Under the pieces are notes generated by a model. The model had not been told where the DNA came from, ran no database searches, and was given only the letters and a program-made list of their open reading frames with translations. The position numbers were made by a program, and so were the translations under genes. Positions 9,060-17,302 of a stretch of 64,000 nucleotides of DNA are shown one piece after another (position 1 is the first letter of the stretch; each line of letters opens with the position of its first letter). Source of the stretch: Anaeromyxobacter dehalogenans 2CP-C (GTDB taxonomy: Bacteria; Myxococcota; Myxococcia; Myxococcales; Anaeromyxobacteraceae). The stretch covers positions 868,001 to 932,000 of the forward strand of contig NC_007760.1 in NCBI RefSeq assembly GCF_000013385.1. Reading direction: 5' to 3'.

Positions 9060-9599
9060 ATGCGCTACAGTCCGGCGGTGCCCCCGCCCGCCGATCCCGC
9101 CGGCGCGTTCGCGCCCGTGCTGCTGGTCCTCGCGGCCGTGCTCGCCGCGGCGGTGAGCGCCGGCGTCCGGACCGCCGGCGCGCGCGCGTTCGCCCAGCGC
9201 GCCGCGGGCGGCGCCGCGGGTGCGGCGGGGGCGATCGCGCTCGCGCTCGCGGCGCAGGCCCTCGTCCCGCGCACCTCCGGCGACGCGCTGGTCGGGCTGT
9301 ACCTGCTGCTCATCGGCCCGGGCCTGTCGGCGCTGGTGGCGGGCGGCGTGCTCGGGGTCGAGGTGCTGACCCGGCGCGGCGTCTCGGTGTTCGGCCTGGC
9401 GCGCACCGCGGCCGCGGCCTCCCTCTCGGCGCTCGCCTGGCTGCTCGGCTTCCCGATGCTGTTCGGCCGGCCGGCGTGGGTGGTGGCGGTCGGCTGGGGC
9501 CTCGCGCTCGCCGCGGTGGTGGCCGTCTCCGCGGCCGCGCACGGGCTGGGGGGCCGGCGGCGGGCCGGCGCGGCCCGCGCGCCCGGCGGGCAGGGCTAG
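9060..9599 (+). CDS. Small hydrophobic membrane protein of unknown function
   Basis: I do not recognise a family. The 179-residue reading is almost wholly hydrophobic, with about five likely membrane segments (near 17-35, 48-68, 75-97, 113-130 and 135-155), and ends in a short basic glycine-rich tail. ATG 9060 lacks a ribosome site. GTG 9078 (residue 7) is an alternative: the bases before it (CTACAG) look like a -10 box, which would make the transcript nearly leaderless. Its TAG stop shares the CTAG tetranucleotide with the stop of the convergent polyferredoxin gene. Confidence 0.6.
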   Translation: MRYSPAVPPPADPAGAFAPVLLVLAAVLAAAVSAGVRTAGARAFAQRAAGGAAGAAGAIALALAAQALVPRTSGDALVGLYLLLIGPGLSALVAGGVLGVEVLTRRGVSVFGLARTAAAASLSALAWLLGFPMLFGRPAWVVAVGWGLALAAVVAVSAAAHGLGGRRRAGAARAPGGQG

Positions 9600-10666
9600 C
9601 CGATCCCCATCACCCGGTACGCCCAGCGGAACGCCTCGGGCGGCACGATCGTCTGCCAGAACCCGGTCGCCGCGGCGATCGCCCAGAACCCGACCATCAC
9701 CCCGAGCGTCAGCGCCGGCACGAGCCAGGGGGAGAGCGTCCGCGCGCCCTTCCGCGTGACGCCGAGGCAGTCGCGCGTGGTGCAGGCCGCGACGCACGAC
9801 ATGCAGCCGGTGCACTCGGTGGAGAGCACGCGGAGCTTGGCGTGGACCTGGATCTCGTTGGGGCAGGCGCGGGTGCAGGCGCGGCAGTCGTTGCAGGCCT
9901 CCGGGTCGCGGCGCACCGACACCGGCGAGAACCAGCTCACCACGCCGAGGAGCGCGCCGTACGGGCACAGGTACCGGCACCAGAAGTGCTTCACCACCAG
10001 CGAGAGCGCCGCGAGGACGCCGACCACCGTGAGGAACGTGGTCGAGGGGTGGAGCAGCAGCTCCAGCATCTTCGCGTCGGCGACCACGTTGTAGGGCGCC
10101 TGCATGAAGCCCTCGATCGCGGCGAGCGGCATCTGCACGAACACCGTCCAGACGAAGAAGCCGAGCAGGAGGTACTTCAGCGAGGCGAGCGGCAGGTCCA
10201 GCCAGCGGGGCACCGCCGGCCAGCCCCGGCGCCACAGGAGCTTGCGGCCGAGCCACCAGAACGCGCGCGAGATCGTGCCCACCGGGCAGACCCAGGAGCA
10301 GAACGCCTTGCGCGCCACGAACGCGGTGGTCAGCGCCGCGAGCAGGATGGTGAGGCCGGCCGGGTGGATCTCGTCCCAGTAGCGCGTGAGCAGGAAGCGC
10401 TTCAGCGAGACGAGCGCGGCGATCGGCAGGAACGCCTCGACCGACGGCGGGCGCGCCACGTCGATGGGCCCGCCGCCCCGGACCGCGTCGTAGAACCGCA
10501 TGAACTGCCAGCCGACCAGCAGCAGGAACGCCAGGTAAGCGAGCTGCACCGCCCAGCGGACCCGGGGCAGCGCGCGCCAGGGGTTGGTCCAGCGGGCGCC
10601 GCGCTCGGGGGCGGGCGGGGGCGGGGTCGGGAGCGCGGAGGGGAGGACGTCGAGCTTCGGGTTCAC
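9596..10666 (-). CDS. NapH-like membrane polyferredoxin (4Fe-4S)
   Basis: A 356-residue integral membrane iron-sulfur protein. About five to six helices (near 41-57, 104-120, 161-180, 208-226 and 313-333) surround two cytoplasmic CxxxCP motifs: FCSWVCP at 122-128 and CRYLCP at 230-235. Two ferredoxin-type 4Fe-4S motifs follow, Cys258/261/264/268 and Cys285/288/291/295. This is the layout of NapH/NosR/CcoG-type quinol-side electron-transfer proteins. No periplasmic nitrate or nitrous oxide reductase genes are adjacent, so the partner is unknown. The start is GTG 10666, with AAGG about 10 bases upstream. It follows rarD on the same strand after a 128-base gap. Confidence 0.85.
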   Translation of the reverse strand: MNPKLDVLPSALPTPPPPAPERGARWTNPWRALPRVRWAVQLAYLAFLLLVGWQFMRFYDAVRGGGPIDVARPPSVEAFLPIAALVSLKRFLLTRYWDEIHPAGLTILLAALTTAFVARKAFCSWVCPVGTISRAFWWLGRKLLWRRGWPAVPRWLDLPLASLKYLLLGFFVWTVFVQMPLAAIEGFMQAPYNVVADAKMLELLLHPSTTFLTVVGVLAALSLVVKHFWCRYLCPYGALLGVVSWFSPVSVRRDPEACNDCRACTRACPNEIQVHAKLRVLSTECTGCMSCVAACTTRDCLGVTRKGARTLSPWLVPALTLGVMVGFWAIAAATGFWQTIVPPEAFRWAYRVMGIG

Positions 10667-10794
10667 GGGGAGCCTTGCGGTGCGGGAGCGGCGCGAACCT
10701 ACCTCGCCCACCCCCGCAGCACCATCGGGCGGGGGCTCGGCCGGTGCAACGCCCGCCGCCCCCGCCGGATTCCCGCCCGAGGTCCGCGCCGGCC

Positions 10795-11700
10795 TCAGGC
10801 CGCCCGGGCGGCCTCCGAGGCCGCCGCCTCGACGCGCCGGACGCGCGCGAGCGCGTCCCAGGTGTACGCCGCCAGCGAGGCCCAGATGCACCCGAAGGCG
10901 ACGGCGTGGGTGCGGGTGAACGGCTCCCGGAACAGTGCGACGGCCATCAGGAACTGGATCGTCGGCGTGACGTACTGGACGAGCCCCATGGTCGAGAGGC
11001 GCAGGCTCCGGACGCCGATCGCGAACCAGACCAGCGGCACCGTGGTGACCGGGCCGGCCGCGACGAGGAGCGCGGTGCGCCAGGCGCCGTGGCCGAAGGC
11101 GCCCTCGCCGCCGGCGCCGCGCAGCACGAGGTAGGCGAGCGCCACCGGGGCGAGCAGCGCGGTCTCGGCCAGGAGGCCGCCGATGGGATCGATGCCGGCC
11201 CGCTTGCGGAGCAGGCCGTAGAGGCCGAACGAGAGCGCGAGGCTGAGCGGCAGCCAGGGCACCGTCCCGAGCCGCACCACCAGGACCGCCACGCCGGCGC
11301 CGGCCAGCGCCACCGCGAACGCCTGCACGCGCGAGAGGCGCTCGCGCAGGAACGCCATCCCGAGCAGCACGTTGACGAGCGGGTTCACGAAGTACCCGAG
11401 GCTCGCCTCCAGCACGCGCCCGGCGTTGACCGCCCAGATGTAGATGAGCCAGTTCGCCGCGATGAGCACCGCGGTCACCGCGAGCACGCCGCGCCGGCCG
11501 GGCCGGAGCGCGTCGCGGAGCAGGGGGGTCCGCCCGCCCAGGAACACGATCCCGGCGAGCAGGACCACCGACCAGAGCACCCGGTGCGCCAGGATCTCGG
11601 GGGCGGGGACGCCGTGCAGCGCCTTGAAGTAGAGGGGGAACGCGCCCCACAGCAGGTAGGCGGCGAGCGCGTAGGCGAGGCCTCGGGACCGGGGTTCCAC
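10795..11700 (-). CDS. rarD: EamA-family transporter RarD
   Basis: A 301-residue drug/metabolite-transporter protein with ten predicted membrane helices. The RarD signature is clear at the N-terminus: LAYALAAYLLWGAFPLYFK followed by PAPEILAHRVLWS. Further family stretches are NWLIYIWAVN, EASLGYFVNPLVNVLLG and YVTPTIQFLMAV. RarD was named from chloramphenicol sensitivity, but its physiological substrate is not established. The start is GTG 11700. It is divergent from the universal stress protein gene, with about 117 bases between. Confidence 0.92.
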   Translation of the reverse strand: MEPRSRGLAYALAAYLLWGAFPLYFKALHGVPAPEILAHRVLWSVVLLAGIVFLGGRTPLLRDALRPGRRGVLAVTAVLIAANWLIYIWAVNAGRVLEASLGYFVNPLVNVLLGMAFLRERLSRVQAFAVALAGAGVAVLVVRLGTVPWLPLSLALSFGLYGLLRKRAGIDPIGGLLAETALLAPVALAYLVLRGAGGEGAFGHGAWRTALLVAAGPVTTVPLVWFAIGVRSLRLSTMGLVQYVTPTIQFLMAVALFREPFTRTHAVAFGCIWASLAAYTWDALARVRRVEAAASEAARAA

Positions 11701-11817
11701 GGGGCGGCATCCTAAGGCCCTGCGCGGGAAGGCGCACCGGATTCCCCCCTCCGGCCTGTCCGCACGGCGGCCCGGAGGTTAGGATCCCCTGCGGACCTCC
11801 AGGAAAGAGGGGACGCG

Positions 11818-12279
11818 ATGCCGAACGCGGACTGGAAGCGGATCTGCTGCCCCATCGACTTCTCCGACGCCTCGCGCGCGGCGATGGAGGTCGCCGCGGA
11901 CCTGGCCCGGCGGAACGCGGGCTCGCTCACGCTCCTCCACGCCTACCCGGTGCCCGGCTACACGTTCCCCGACGGCTCGGTGGTGGCGAGCCCGAAGATG
12001 ATGCAGGACCTGGCCGAGCAGGCGAAGCGGCACCTCGACGAGTGGCGCCGCGAGGCCGAGGCGCTGGGCGCGCCCGCCGTGGACACCGCCACGGCGGTGG
12101 GCGAGCCGGCCACCGAGATCGTGGGGTGGGCGGCGGACCAGCGCGCCGACGTGCTGGTGCTCGGGACGCACGGGCGCACCGGCCTGGAGCACGCGCTCAT
12201 GGGCTCGATCGCGGAGCGGGTGGTGCGCCGCGCGCGCTGTCCGGTCGTCACCGTGCACCCGCACGGTCCGGCGAAGTAG
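11818..12279 (+). CDS. Universal stress protein (UspA family)
   Basis: A 153-residue single-domain Usp. It opens WKRICCPIDFSDAS and ends with the ATP-binding signature GTHGRTGLEHALMGSIAE, which satisfies the G-x2-G-x9-G-[ST] pattern of nucleotide-binding members. It probably binds ATP and acts during stress or stationary phase; the partner is unknown. The start is ATG 11818, with GAAAGAGGGG upstream. It precedes the dihydroorotate-dehydrogenase-like gene by 35 bases and may share its transcript. Confidence 0.93.
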   Translation: MPNADWKRICCPIDFSDASRAAMEVAADLARRNAGSLTLLHAYPVPGYTFPDGSVVASPKMMQDLAEQAKRHLDEWRREAEALGAPAVDTATAVGEPATEIVGWAADQRADVLVLGTHGRTGLEHALMGSIAERVVRRARCPVVTVHPHGPAK

Positions 12280-12314
12280 GGGAGGGCGGCGGACGGCGCC
12301 GCCCGGGGAGACGC

Positions 12315-13301
12315 ATGGCCGACCTCGTCACCGAGTACATGGGGCTCGCGCTGCCGAGCCCGGTCGTGCTCGCCTCGTCCGCCCTGTCGAACCGGGTGGA
12401 GAACCTGCAGGCGGCGGAGGCGCACGGCGCCGGCGCGGTGGTGCTCCGCTCGCTGTTCGAGGAGCAGCTCGAGGCGCCCGGCGCGACCATCGCCGCGGCG
12501 CTCGACGGCGCGGCCTGGGCGAGCCCCGACGTGCGCGCCCACTTCCCGCCGCAGCGGGTCGGGCCGCACGAGTACCTGTCGCTCGTCGAGCGCGCCAAGC
12601 GCGCGCTGGAGATCCCGGTCATCGCCAGCCTGAACGGCTCGGCCGCCGGCGGCTGGACCGAGTTCGCCCGCGACATCGAGCAGGCCGGCGCCGACGCGCT
12701 CGAGCTGAACCTCTACGCGGTGGAGGCGGACCCGGCGGTGAGCGCGGCCGAGGTGGAGGCGCGCTACCTGGAGGCGGTCTCGGCCGTGCGCGAGGCGGTG
12801 ACCATCCCGGTGGCGGTGAAGCTCTCGCCGTACTTCACCGCGCTCGCCCACTTCTGCGCGCGGCTCGACGCGCTCGGCGTGAACGGGATCGTCCTGTTCA
12901 ACCGCTTCCTGCAGCCCGACCTGTCGCTCGAGCGCATGGCGGCGGTGCCCACCATGTCGCTCTCCACGCCGGCCGAGGCGCTCGTCCCGCTGCGCTGGAT
13001 CGGGATCCTGCACGGCCGCGTCCGGGCGCACCTCGCCGCCACCACCGGCGTGCACGACGCGCTCGGCGCGGTGAAGCAGATCCTGGCGGGCGCGCAGGTG
13101 GTGCAGGTGGCCTCGACGCTGGTCCGGCACGGGGTCCCGCAGCTCGGCAAGATCGTGGCCGGCATCGACGACTGGCTCGACCGCCGCGGCACCGCCACGC
13201 TGGACGAGCTCCGGGGCCTGCTCTCGCAGCGCGCGGTGCAGGACCCGGGCGCCTACGAGCGCGCCCAGTACGTGCACCTGATCCTCTCGCAGAACATCTG
13301 A
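12315..13301 (+). CDS. Dihydroorotate dehydrogenase-like flavoprotein
   Basis: The 328-residue protein has the class 1 dihydroorotate dehydrogenase barrel: the opening MGLALPSPVVLASSALS, IPVIASLNGSA, the DALELNLYA strand, IPVAVKLSPYF and VNGIVLFNRF. In true PyrD the DALELN region is followed by a cysteine or serine active-site loop before the KLSP strand. Here that loop reads VEADPAVSAAEVE, so pyrimidine synthesis is doubtful. Such paralogues accompany anaerobic metabolism genes in many bacteria without a proven reaction. The start is ATG 12315, with GGGGAG 4 bases upstream. Confidence 0.85.
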   Translation: MADLVTEYMGLALPSPVVLASSALSNRVENLQAAEAHGAGAVVLRSLFEEQLEAPGATIAAALDGAAWASPDVRAHFPPQRVGPHEYLSLVERAKRALEIPVIASLNGSAAGGWTEFARDIEQAGADALELNLYAVEADPAVSAAEVEARYLEAVSAVREAVTIPVAVKLSPYFTALAHFCARLDALGVNGIVLFNRFLQPDLSLERMAAVPTMSLSTPAEALVPLRWIGILHGRVRAHLAATTGVHDALGAVKQILAGAQVVQVASTLVRHGVPQLGKIVAGIDDWLDRRGTATLDELRGLLSQRAVQDPGAYERAQYVHLILSQNI

Positions 13302-13349
13302 CCGGCCGCGGCCGGCGGCGCTCGCGCCCGGCCCCGCGTCCGTGGCACC

Positions 13350-14003
13350 ATGCCCGCCACCATGCGCGCCCGCGAGCCCGTCCCCGCGCCCCCGCCGCCG
13401 CCCGCGCGCGGCCGCCACGGGCTGGCCGCCAGCTTCGGCTTCGCCTGGACCGGGCTCGCCGAGACCGCCATCCGCGATCGCAACCTCCGCATCCACCTCG
13501 CGCTCGGCGTGCTCGCCGCCGCGTTCGCGGCCGCGGCGCCCATCTCGCCCGGCGAGCGGGCGCTGCTGCTCGCGCTGGTGGCGCTCGTGCCCGCGGCGGA
13601 GGCGGCCAACTCGGCGCTCGAGGCGGCGGTGGACCTCGCCTCGCCCGGGCGCAGCGAGGGCGCGCGCATCGCGAAGGACGCCGCCGCCGGCGCGGTGCTG
13701 GCGCTCGCGGCGGGGAGCGTGCTCGCGTTCCTCGCCATCCTCCCGCCCGCCTGGCCGGCGATCTGGGCCCGGGCGACCGCGCTCGCCCCCGCCGCCGCCG
13801 GCGCGCTCGGCGCCGCCGCCGCCGCGGGCCTGCTCCCGGGGCCGCTGCCCGGCGGTCGCGGGCTGCGGGCGATGCTCGCCGCGGGCGGCCTCGCCGGCCT
13901 CGTGCCGCTCGCGCGCGCGGCCGAGGGCCAGGCCGGCACCGCCGCCGCGGCGCTGCTCCTCGCGCTCGCCGCGGACGCCGCCCGCCGCCGCGGCGACCGC
14001 TGA
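13350..14003 (+). CDS. Diacylglycerol/undecaprenol kinase family protein with extra membrane domain
   Basis: The first 120 residues match DgkA: a cytoplasmic N-terminal segment GLAASFGFAWTGLAETAIRDRNLRIHLA, a membrane helix, and the active-site helix EAANSALEAAVDLA, followed by ARIAKDAAAGAVL. Family members phosphorylate diacylglycerol or undecaprenol at the inner membrane. The typical length is about 120 residues. This protein has 217, the rest being three to four more hydrophobic segments (about 125-212) of unknown role. ATG 13350 is the longest start; ATG 13362, four codons later, is equally possible. Confidence 0.8.
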   Translation: MPATMRAREPVPAPPPPPARGRHGLAASFGFAWTGLAETAIRDRNLRIHLALGVLAAAFAAAAPISPGERALLLALVALVPAAEAANSALEAAVDLASPGRSEGARIAKDAAAGAVLALAAGSVLAFLAILPPAWPAIWARATALAPAAAGALGAAAAAGLLPGPLPGGRGLRAMLAAGGLAGLVPLARAAEGQAGTAAAALLLALAADAARRRGDR

Positions 14004-14057
14004 GGCGGCGCGCGACGCGCGCCGTTCGACGGAGCTCGGGGCGAGCGGAGGAGCGGA

Positions 14058-14354
14058 TCAGCTCGGGTCCGGCTCCTCGCGGTCGGGCCCCGGATCCCCG
14101 CGCTCCGGCAGGCGCCGATCGTCGGGCGCGGGCGGGATCTGCGCCAGCGACCGCGCCTGCGCCTCCGGCTCGTCGTCGCCGTGCACCCGCTCGGCCTCGC
14201 GGTCGTCCTGCTCCTGCGTCCACGTGGTGGGCGCCGACGACAGCCCCTCGAGCGGCCGCTCGCCGTGCGTGTTCTCGGTCTCGAGGTCCTTCAGCTCCTG
14301 CTCGCGCCGCAGGCGCAGCTCGCGCTCGCGCTGGCGCGCGTCGGGATCCGCCAT
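14058..14354 (-). CDS. Small highly charged protein of unknown function
   Basis: A 98-residue soluble protein rich in Glu, Asp and Arg, with a predicted charged helix or short coiled coil at about 6-30 (RQRERELRLRREQELKDLE) and a disordered Pro/Asp-rich tail. I recognise no family. ATG 14354 is chosen because GGAGGG lies 4 bases upstream; the frame extends further upstream but only as arginine-rich noise. It is convergent with the diacylglycerol kinase gene, 54 bases apart. Confidence 0.6.
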   Translation of the reverse strand: MADPDARQRERELRLRREQELKDLETENTHGERPLEGLSSAPTTWTQEQDDREAERVHGDDEPEAQARSLAQIPPAPDDRRLPERGDPGPDREEPDPS

Positions 14355-14671
14355 GGTGCCCTCCGCACCGACGGTGCTCACCGGCGAGCCTCCCCGCAGC
14401 GCGCCGGCGGCCGTGGGCCCGCCCGCGCGCCCCCGCGCCCTCGGCCGCGGGCGCGCGCGGCCCGCCATTGACGTACCGTGAACGGCGCGATGCGCCGCAC
14501 AGCCCCCACAGGGTCTATGAATCGGGCGCCGCCGTGGCTACCACTCCCCCACCGCAACGAGCGACGGCCCGAGCGCCGGTGTTCCCGGCGGGCACGCCGC
14601 GTGCCCGCCCGGAAGTCGCGGCTCCGCCCGAGCACGGATCGATCACCCTCACCCGAAGAAGGAGCAATGAC
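14355..14671. other. Intergenic region upstream of rubrerythrin
   Basis: This 317-base stretch lies between the divergent starts of the small charged protein and rubrerythrin. A TTGACG at 14468-14473 could be a -35 box for a rightward promoter, but I find no convincing -10 at the right distance. A TATGAAT at about 14515-14521 is the most -10-like sequence. A strong AGAAGGAG ribosome site for rubrerythrin lies at 14657-14664. I see no repeat or RNA gene. Confidence 0.35.
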
Positions 14672-15091
14672 ATGGCCCAGCTGAAGGGAAGCAAGACCGA
14701 GCAGAACCTCAAGGACGCGTTCGCGGGTGAGTCGCAGGCCAACCGCCGCTACCTGTACTTCGCGAAGATCGCCGACGTGGAGGGCTACCCGGAGGTCGCC
14801 GCGAACTTCCGCGACACCGCCGAGGGCGAGACCGGCCACGCGCACGGCCACATGGACTTCCTGAAGCCGGTCGGCGATCCCGCCACCGGCCTCCCGATCG
14901 GCGACAGCGTGGCGAACCTCAAGGCCGCCATCGCCGGCGAGACCCACGAGTACACCGACATGTACCCGGGCATGGCGAAGACGGCGCGCGAGGAGGGCTT
15001 CGCGGAGGTCGCCGACTGGTTCGAGACGCTGGCGAAGGCGGAGAAGTCGCACGCCGGCCGCTTCGACAAGATGCTGAAGACGATCGCCTAG
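14672..15091 (+). CDS. Rubrerythrin (ferritin-like domain only)
   Basis: The 139-residue protein is a four-helix di-iron protein. Iron-binding residues are visible as Glu20 in [10 protein letters not shown], the ExxH pair Glu53/His56 in [11 protein letters not shown], a central glutamate in AGETHEY, and a second ExxxH-like pair in [11 protein letters not shown]. Rubrerythrins reduce hydrogen peroxide using electrons from rubredoxin or similar donors. The usual C-terminal rubredoxin domain is missing, so the electron source must be separate. The double Fe-S protein encoded 118 bases downstream is a candidate donor. A hairpin between the two genes suggests partial termination. Confidence 0.92.
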   Translation: MAQLKGSKTEQNLKDAFAGESQANRRYLYFAKIADVEGYPEVAANFRDTAEGETGHAHGHMDFLKPVGDPATGLPIGDSVANLKAAIAGETHEYTDMYPGMAKTAREEGFAEVADWFETLAKAEKSHAGRFDKMLKTIA

Positions 15092-15133
15092 GCGGCGTCC
15101 GGGTCCGCCGGCCCCGCCGGCGATCCTGCTGCG

Positions 15134-15173
15134 ACGACCCGATGCGCCCCCATTGGGGAGTGCATCGGGTCGT
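15134..15173 (+). terminator. Rho-independent-like terminator after rubrerythrin gene
   Basis: A perfect 12-base stem pairs 15134-15145 (ACGACCCGATGC) with 15162-15173. Inside it a second CCCC/GGGG stem forms around CATT. TTTCGT follows. It lies 43 bases after the rubrerythrin stop and 35 before the next gene, so it could terminate or attenuate transcription. Confidence 0.7.
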
Positions 15174-15208
15174 TTCGTCCCCACCGATCCCGCGGGAGAC
15201 TCCGCCCC

Positions 15209-16576
15209 ATGAGCACCCCGACGCAGGGAAAGACCGTCTCCTTCAAGCCCACCCCGGGCCTCTCCTACGATCCCACCGACGAGCGGTACTGGGACCGCGC
15301 CGCGCTCGACGGCGAGGTGCTGCGGGCGTTCGAGATCTGCAACGGCTGCCGCATGTGCTTCAAGTACTGCGACAGCTTCCCGAAGCTGTTCTCCTTCGTG
15401 GACGACCGGCACGACGGCGACGTCACCCGGGTCACCGAGGCCGAGACCCGCGAGGTGATGGACGCCTGCTTCCAGTGCAAGCTGTGCGAGGTGCAGTGCC
15501 CGTACACCCCGCGTGACGGGCACGAGTTCCAGCTCGACTTCCCGAAGCTGGTCCACCGCTACCGCGGCGTGCACCGCCGCGGGAAGGCGCCCACGCTGCG
15601 CCAGCGCGTGCTGAACGACCCGGACGCCGCCGGCAGGCTGGCGCGCCTCTCGCTCGGGATGGCGAACGTGGCGAACCGCGCCCGCCCGCTCCGCGTGCTC
15701 ATGGAGAAGGTGGTCGGCGTGCACCGCGACAAGCTCCTGCCGGAGTTCGCCGCCGAGCCGTTCGACGCCTGGGCGGAGAAGCACGGGCACGTGCAGGCCG
15801 AGCCGGGCGGCGAGGCGGTGCTGTTCCAGACCTGCTTCGTGCAGCACAACGAGCCGGAGCTGGGGAAGGACGCGCTCTACGTGCTGAAGCGCAACGGCGT
15901 GGACGTGCGGGTCGTGAAGGGCCTCCTGTGCTGCGGGATGCCGGCCTGGGAGACGGGCGACCTGGAGTCGCTCCGCCGCTGGGCGCACCGCGACCTCGAG
16001 CTGCTCCTGCCGTACGTGGAGCGGGGCGCGAAGGTGCTGGTCGTGAACCCCACCTGCTCGATGATGATGCGCCGCGAGTGGCCGCACCTGCTCGAGGGCG
16101 AGGACCGGGCCCGCGCCGAGAAGCTCGCGCCGGCGGTGATGGACGTCTCGGAGTTCCTCTGGTCGATCCGCAACGAGCCGCGCTTCGACGCGAGCTTCGC
16201 GTCGGCGCCGCCCGGCGGCAAGGTCGCGTACCACGCGCCCTGCCACCTGCGCGCGCAGGGGATCGGCTTCAAGGGGCGCGACCTGCTGCGGAAGATCCCG
16301 GGCGTCACGGTCGCGTCCACGGTGATGGAGTGCTGCGGGCACGACGGCACCTTCGCCATGACGGTGGAGGGCTTCGAGCCGTCGCAGCGGGTGGGCAGGA
16401 AGGCGTTCGACGGGATGAAGGCGGCCGAGGCCGAGGTGTGGGCCACCGACTGCCCGCTCGCGGCCGTGCAGTTCCAGCAGCACGCGGGCAAGAAGCCGCT
16501 GCACCCGATCACCCTGCTGGCGCGGGCGTACCGCGGCGAGGGGTTCGGGCCGGGGCGCGACGGAGGCGAGCGATGA
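15209..16576 (+). CDS. Heterodisulfide-reductase-related Fe-S protein (two 4Fe-4S motifs, two CCG domains)
   Basis: The 455-residue protein has an N-terminal ferredoxin-like part, with Cys44/47/50/54 and Cys87/90/93/97 for two 4Fe-4S clusters. Two cysteine-rich CCG domains follow ([13 protein letters not shown] near 240 and [11 protein letters not shown] near 375), the latter preceded by [11 protein letters not shown]. This is the GlpC/HdrD/LutA-type layout used to pass electrons to quinones, thiols or partner flavoproteins. With no flavin domain of its own, it probably serves as an electron conduit for the upstream rubrerythrin. Its stop overlaps an ATG that opens an 8-codon reading leading into the DUF3501 gene. 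Confidence 0.88.
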   Translation: MSTPTQGKTVSFKPTPGLSYDPTDERYWDRAALDGEVLRAFEICNGCRMCFKYCDSFPKLFSFVDDRHDGDVTRVTEAETREVMDACFQCKLCEVQCPYTPRDGHEFQLDFPKLVHRYRGVHRRGKAPTLRQRVLNDPDAAGRLARLSLGMANVANRARPLRVLMEKVVGVHRDKLLPEFAAEPFDAWAEKHGHVQAEPGGEAVLFQTCFVQHNEPELGKDALYVLKRNGVDVRVVKGLLCCGMPAWETGDLESLRRWAHRDLELLLPYVERGAKVLVVNPTCSMMMRREWPHLLEGEDRARAEKLAPAVMDVSEFLWSIRNEPRFDASFASAPPGGKVAYHAPCHLRAQGIGFKGRDLLRKIPGVTVASTVMECCGHDGTFAMTVEGFEPSQRVGRKAFDGMKAAEAEVWATDCPLAAVQFQQHAGKKPLHPITLLARAYRGEGFGPGRDGGER

Positions 16577-16599
16577 GGCGCGAGGGAGGCGAGCGATGA
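16573..16599 (+). CDS. Eight-codon mini-ORF bridging two genes by double ATGA overlap
   Basis: ATG 16573 overlaps the TGA of the Fe-S protein gene. After eight codons, the mini-ORF's own TGA (16597-16599) overlaps the DUF3501 start ATG at 16596. Each ATG is preceded by the same GGAGGCGAGCG block, so this is a tandem copy of a start region. Whether it is translated is unknown. Confidence 0.4.
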   Translation: MRREGGER

Positions 16600-17156
16600 G
16601 GAAGGTCCGGCGCGAGGAGATCCTCGACCCGTCCACCTACGAGCGGTCGCGCGAGGAGGTCCGCGCCGCGGTGCTGCAGGCGAAGGCCCGGCGCCGCGTG
16701 CACGTGGGCGGCGTGCTCACGTTCCTGTTCGAGAACACGGCCACCATCCGCTACCAGATCCAGGAGATGGTGCGCGCGGAGCGGATCACGCGCGACGAGG
16801 ACGTCCGGCACGAGCTCGACACCTACAACGAGCTGCTGGGCGGGCCCGGCGAGCTGGGCGTGTCGCTGCTCATCGAGATCGCCGAGCCGGAGGAGCGCGA
16901 CCGGCGGCTGCGCGAGTGGCTGCAGCTCCCGGAGCACCTCTACCTGCTGCTCCCCTCCGGCGAGAAGGTGCGCGCCGCCTACGACCCGCGGCAGGTCGGC
17001 ACCGACCGGCTCTCCTCCGTCCAGTACCTGAAGTTCGACGTGCGGGGCGAGGCGCCGGTCGCGATCGGGTGCGACCTGCCGGCCTTCACCGTGGAGACCC
17101 GCCTCGACGAGGCGCAGCGCGAGGCGCTCGCGGCCGACCTGAAGGCCGGCGGCTAG
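16596..17156 (+). CDS. DUF3501 family protein
   Basis: A 186-residue soluble protein matching the DUF3501 family by its N-terminal REEILDPSTYERSREEVR, the middle RRVHVGGVLTFLFENTATIRYQIQEMVRAE and DELNTYN-like HELDTYNELLGG. The function is unproven; the family recurs beside rubrerythrin and CCG-domain Fe-S proteins, implying a role in the same peroxide or redox process. The start is ATG 16596, with GGAGGCGAGCG upstream. It is the last gene of the cluster. Confidence 0.85.
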   Translation: MRKVRREEILDPSTYERSREEVRAAVLQAKARRRVHVGGVLTFLFENTATIRYQIQEMVRAERITRDEDVRHELDTYNELLGGPGELGVSLLIEIAEPEERDRRLREWLQLPEHLYLLLPSGEKVRAAYDPRQVGTDRLSSVQYLKFDVRGEAPVAIGCDLPAFTVETRLDEAQREALAADLKAGG

Positions 17157-17302
17157 GCGGGGCTCACCGACCGTGCGTGGCCGCGGGCCGCACCCTCGCG
17201 GCTGTCCCCCCGTCGTGCGAGTTCCACCTACCCTGTGGGCGACGCACCATGGCTGGGTTCGCGCCGGATCGCCGGCGTAGGGGGCGCGAACGGGGGGAGC
17301 CG
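17157..17302. other. Intergenic region after DUF3501
   Basis: This stretch reaches 344 bases if the next gene starts at 17501 rather than 17303. I see no strong hairpin, repeat or RNA gene. The only signal is the GGGGGGAG ribosome-site-like run at 17292-17299, ahead of ATG 17303. Confidence 0.3.
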
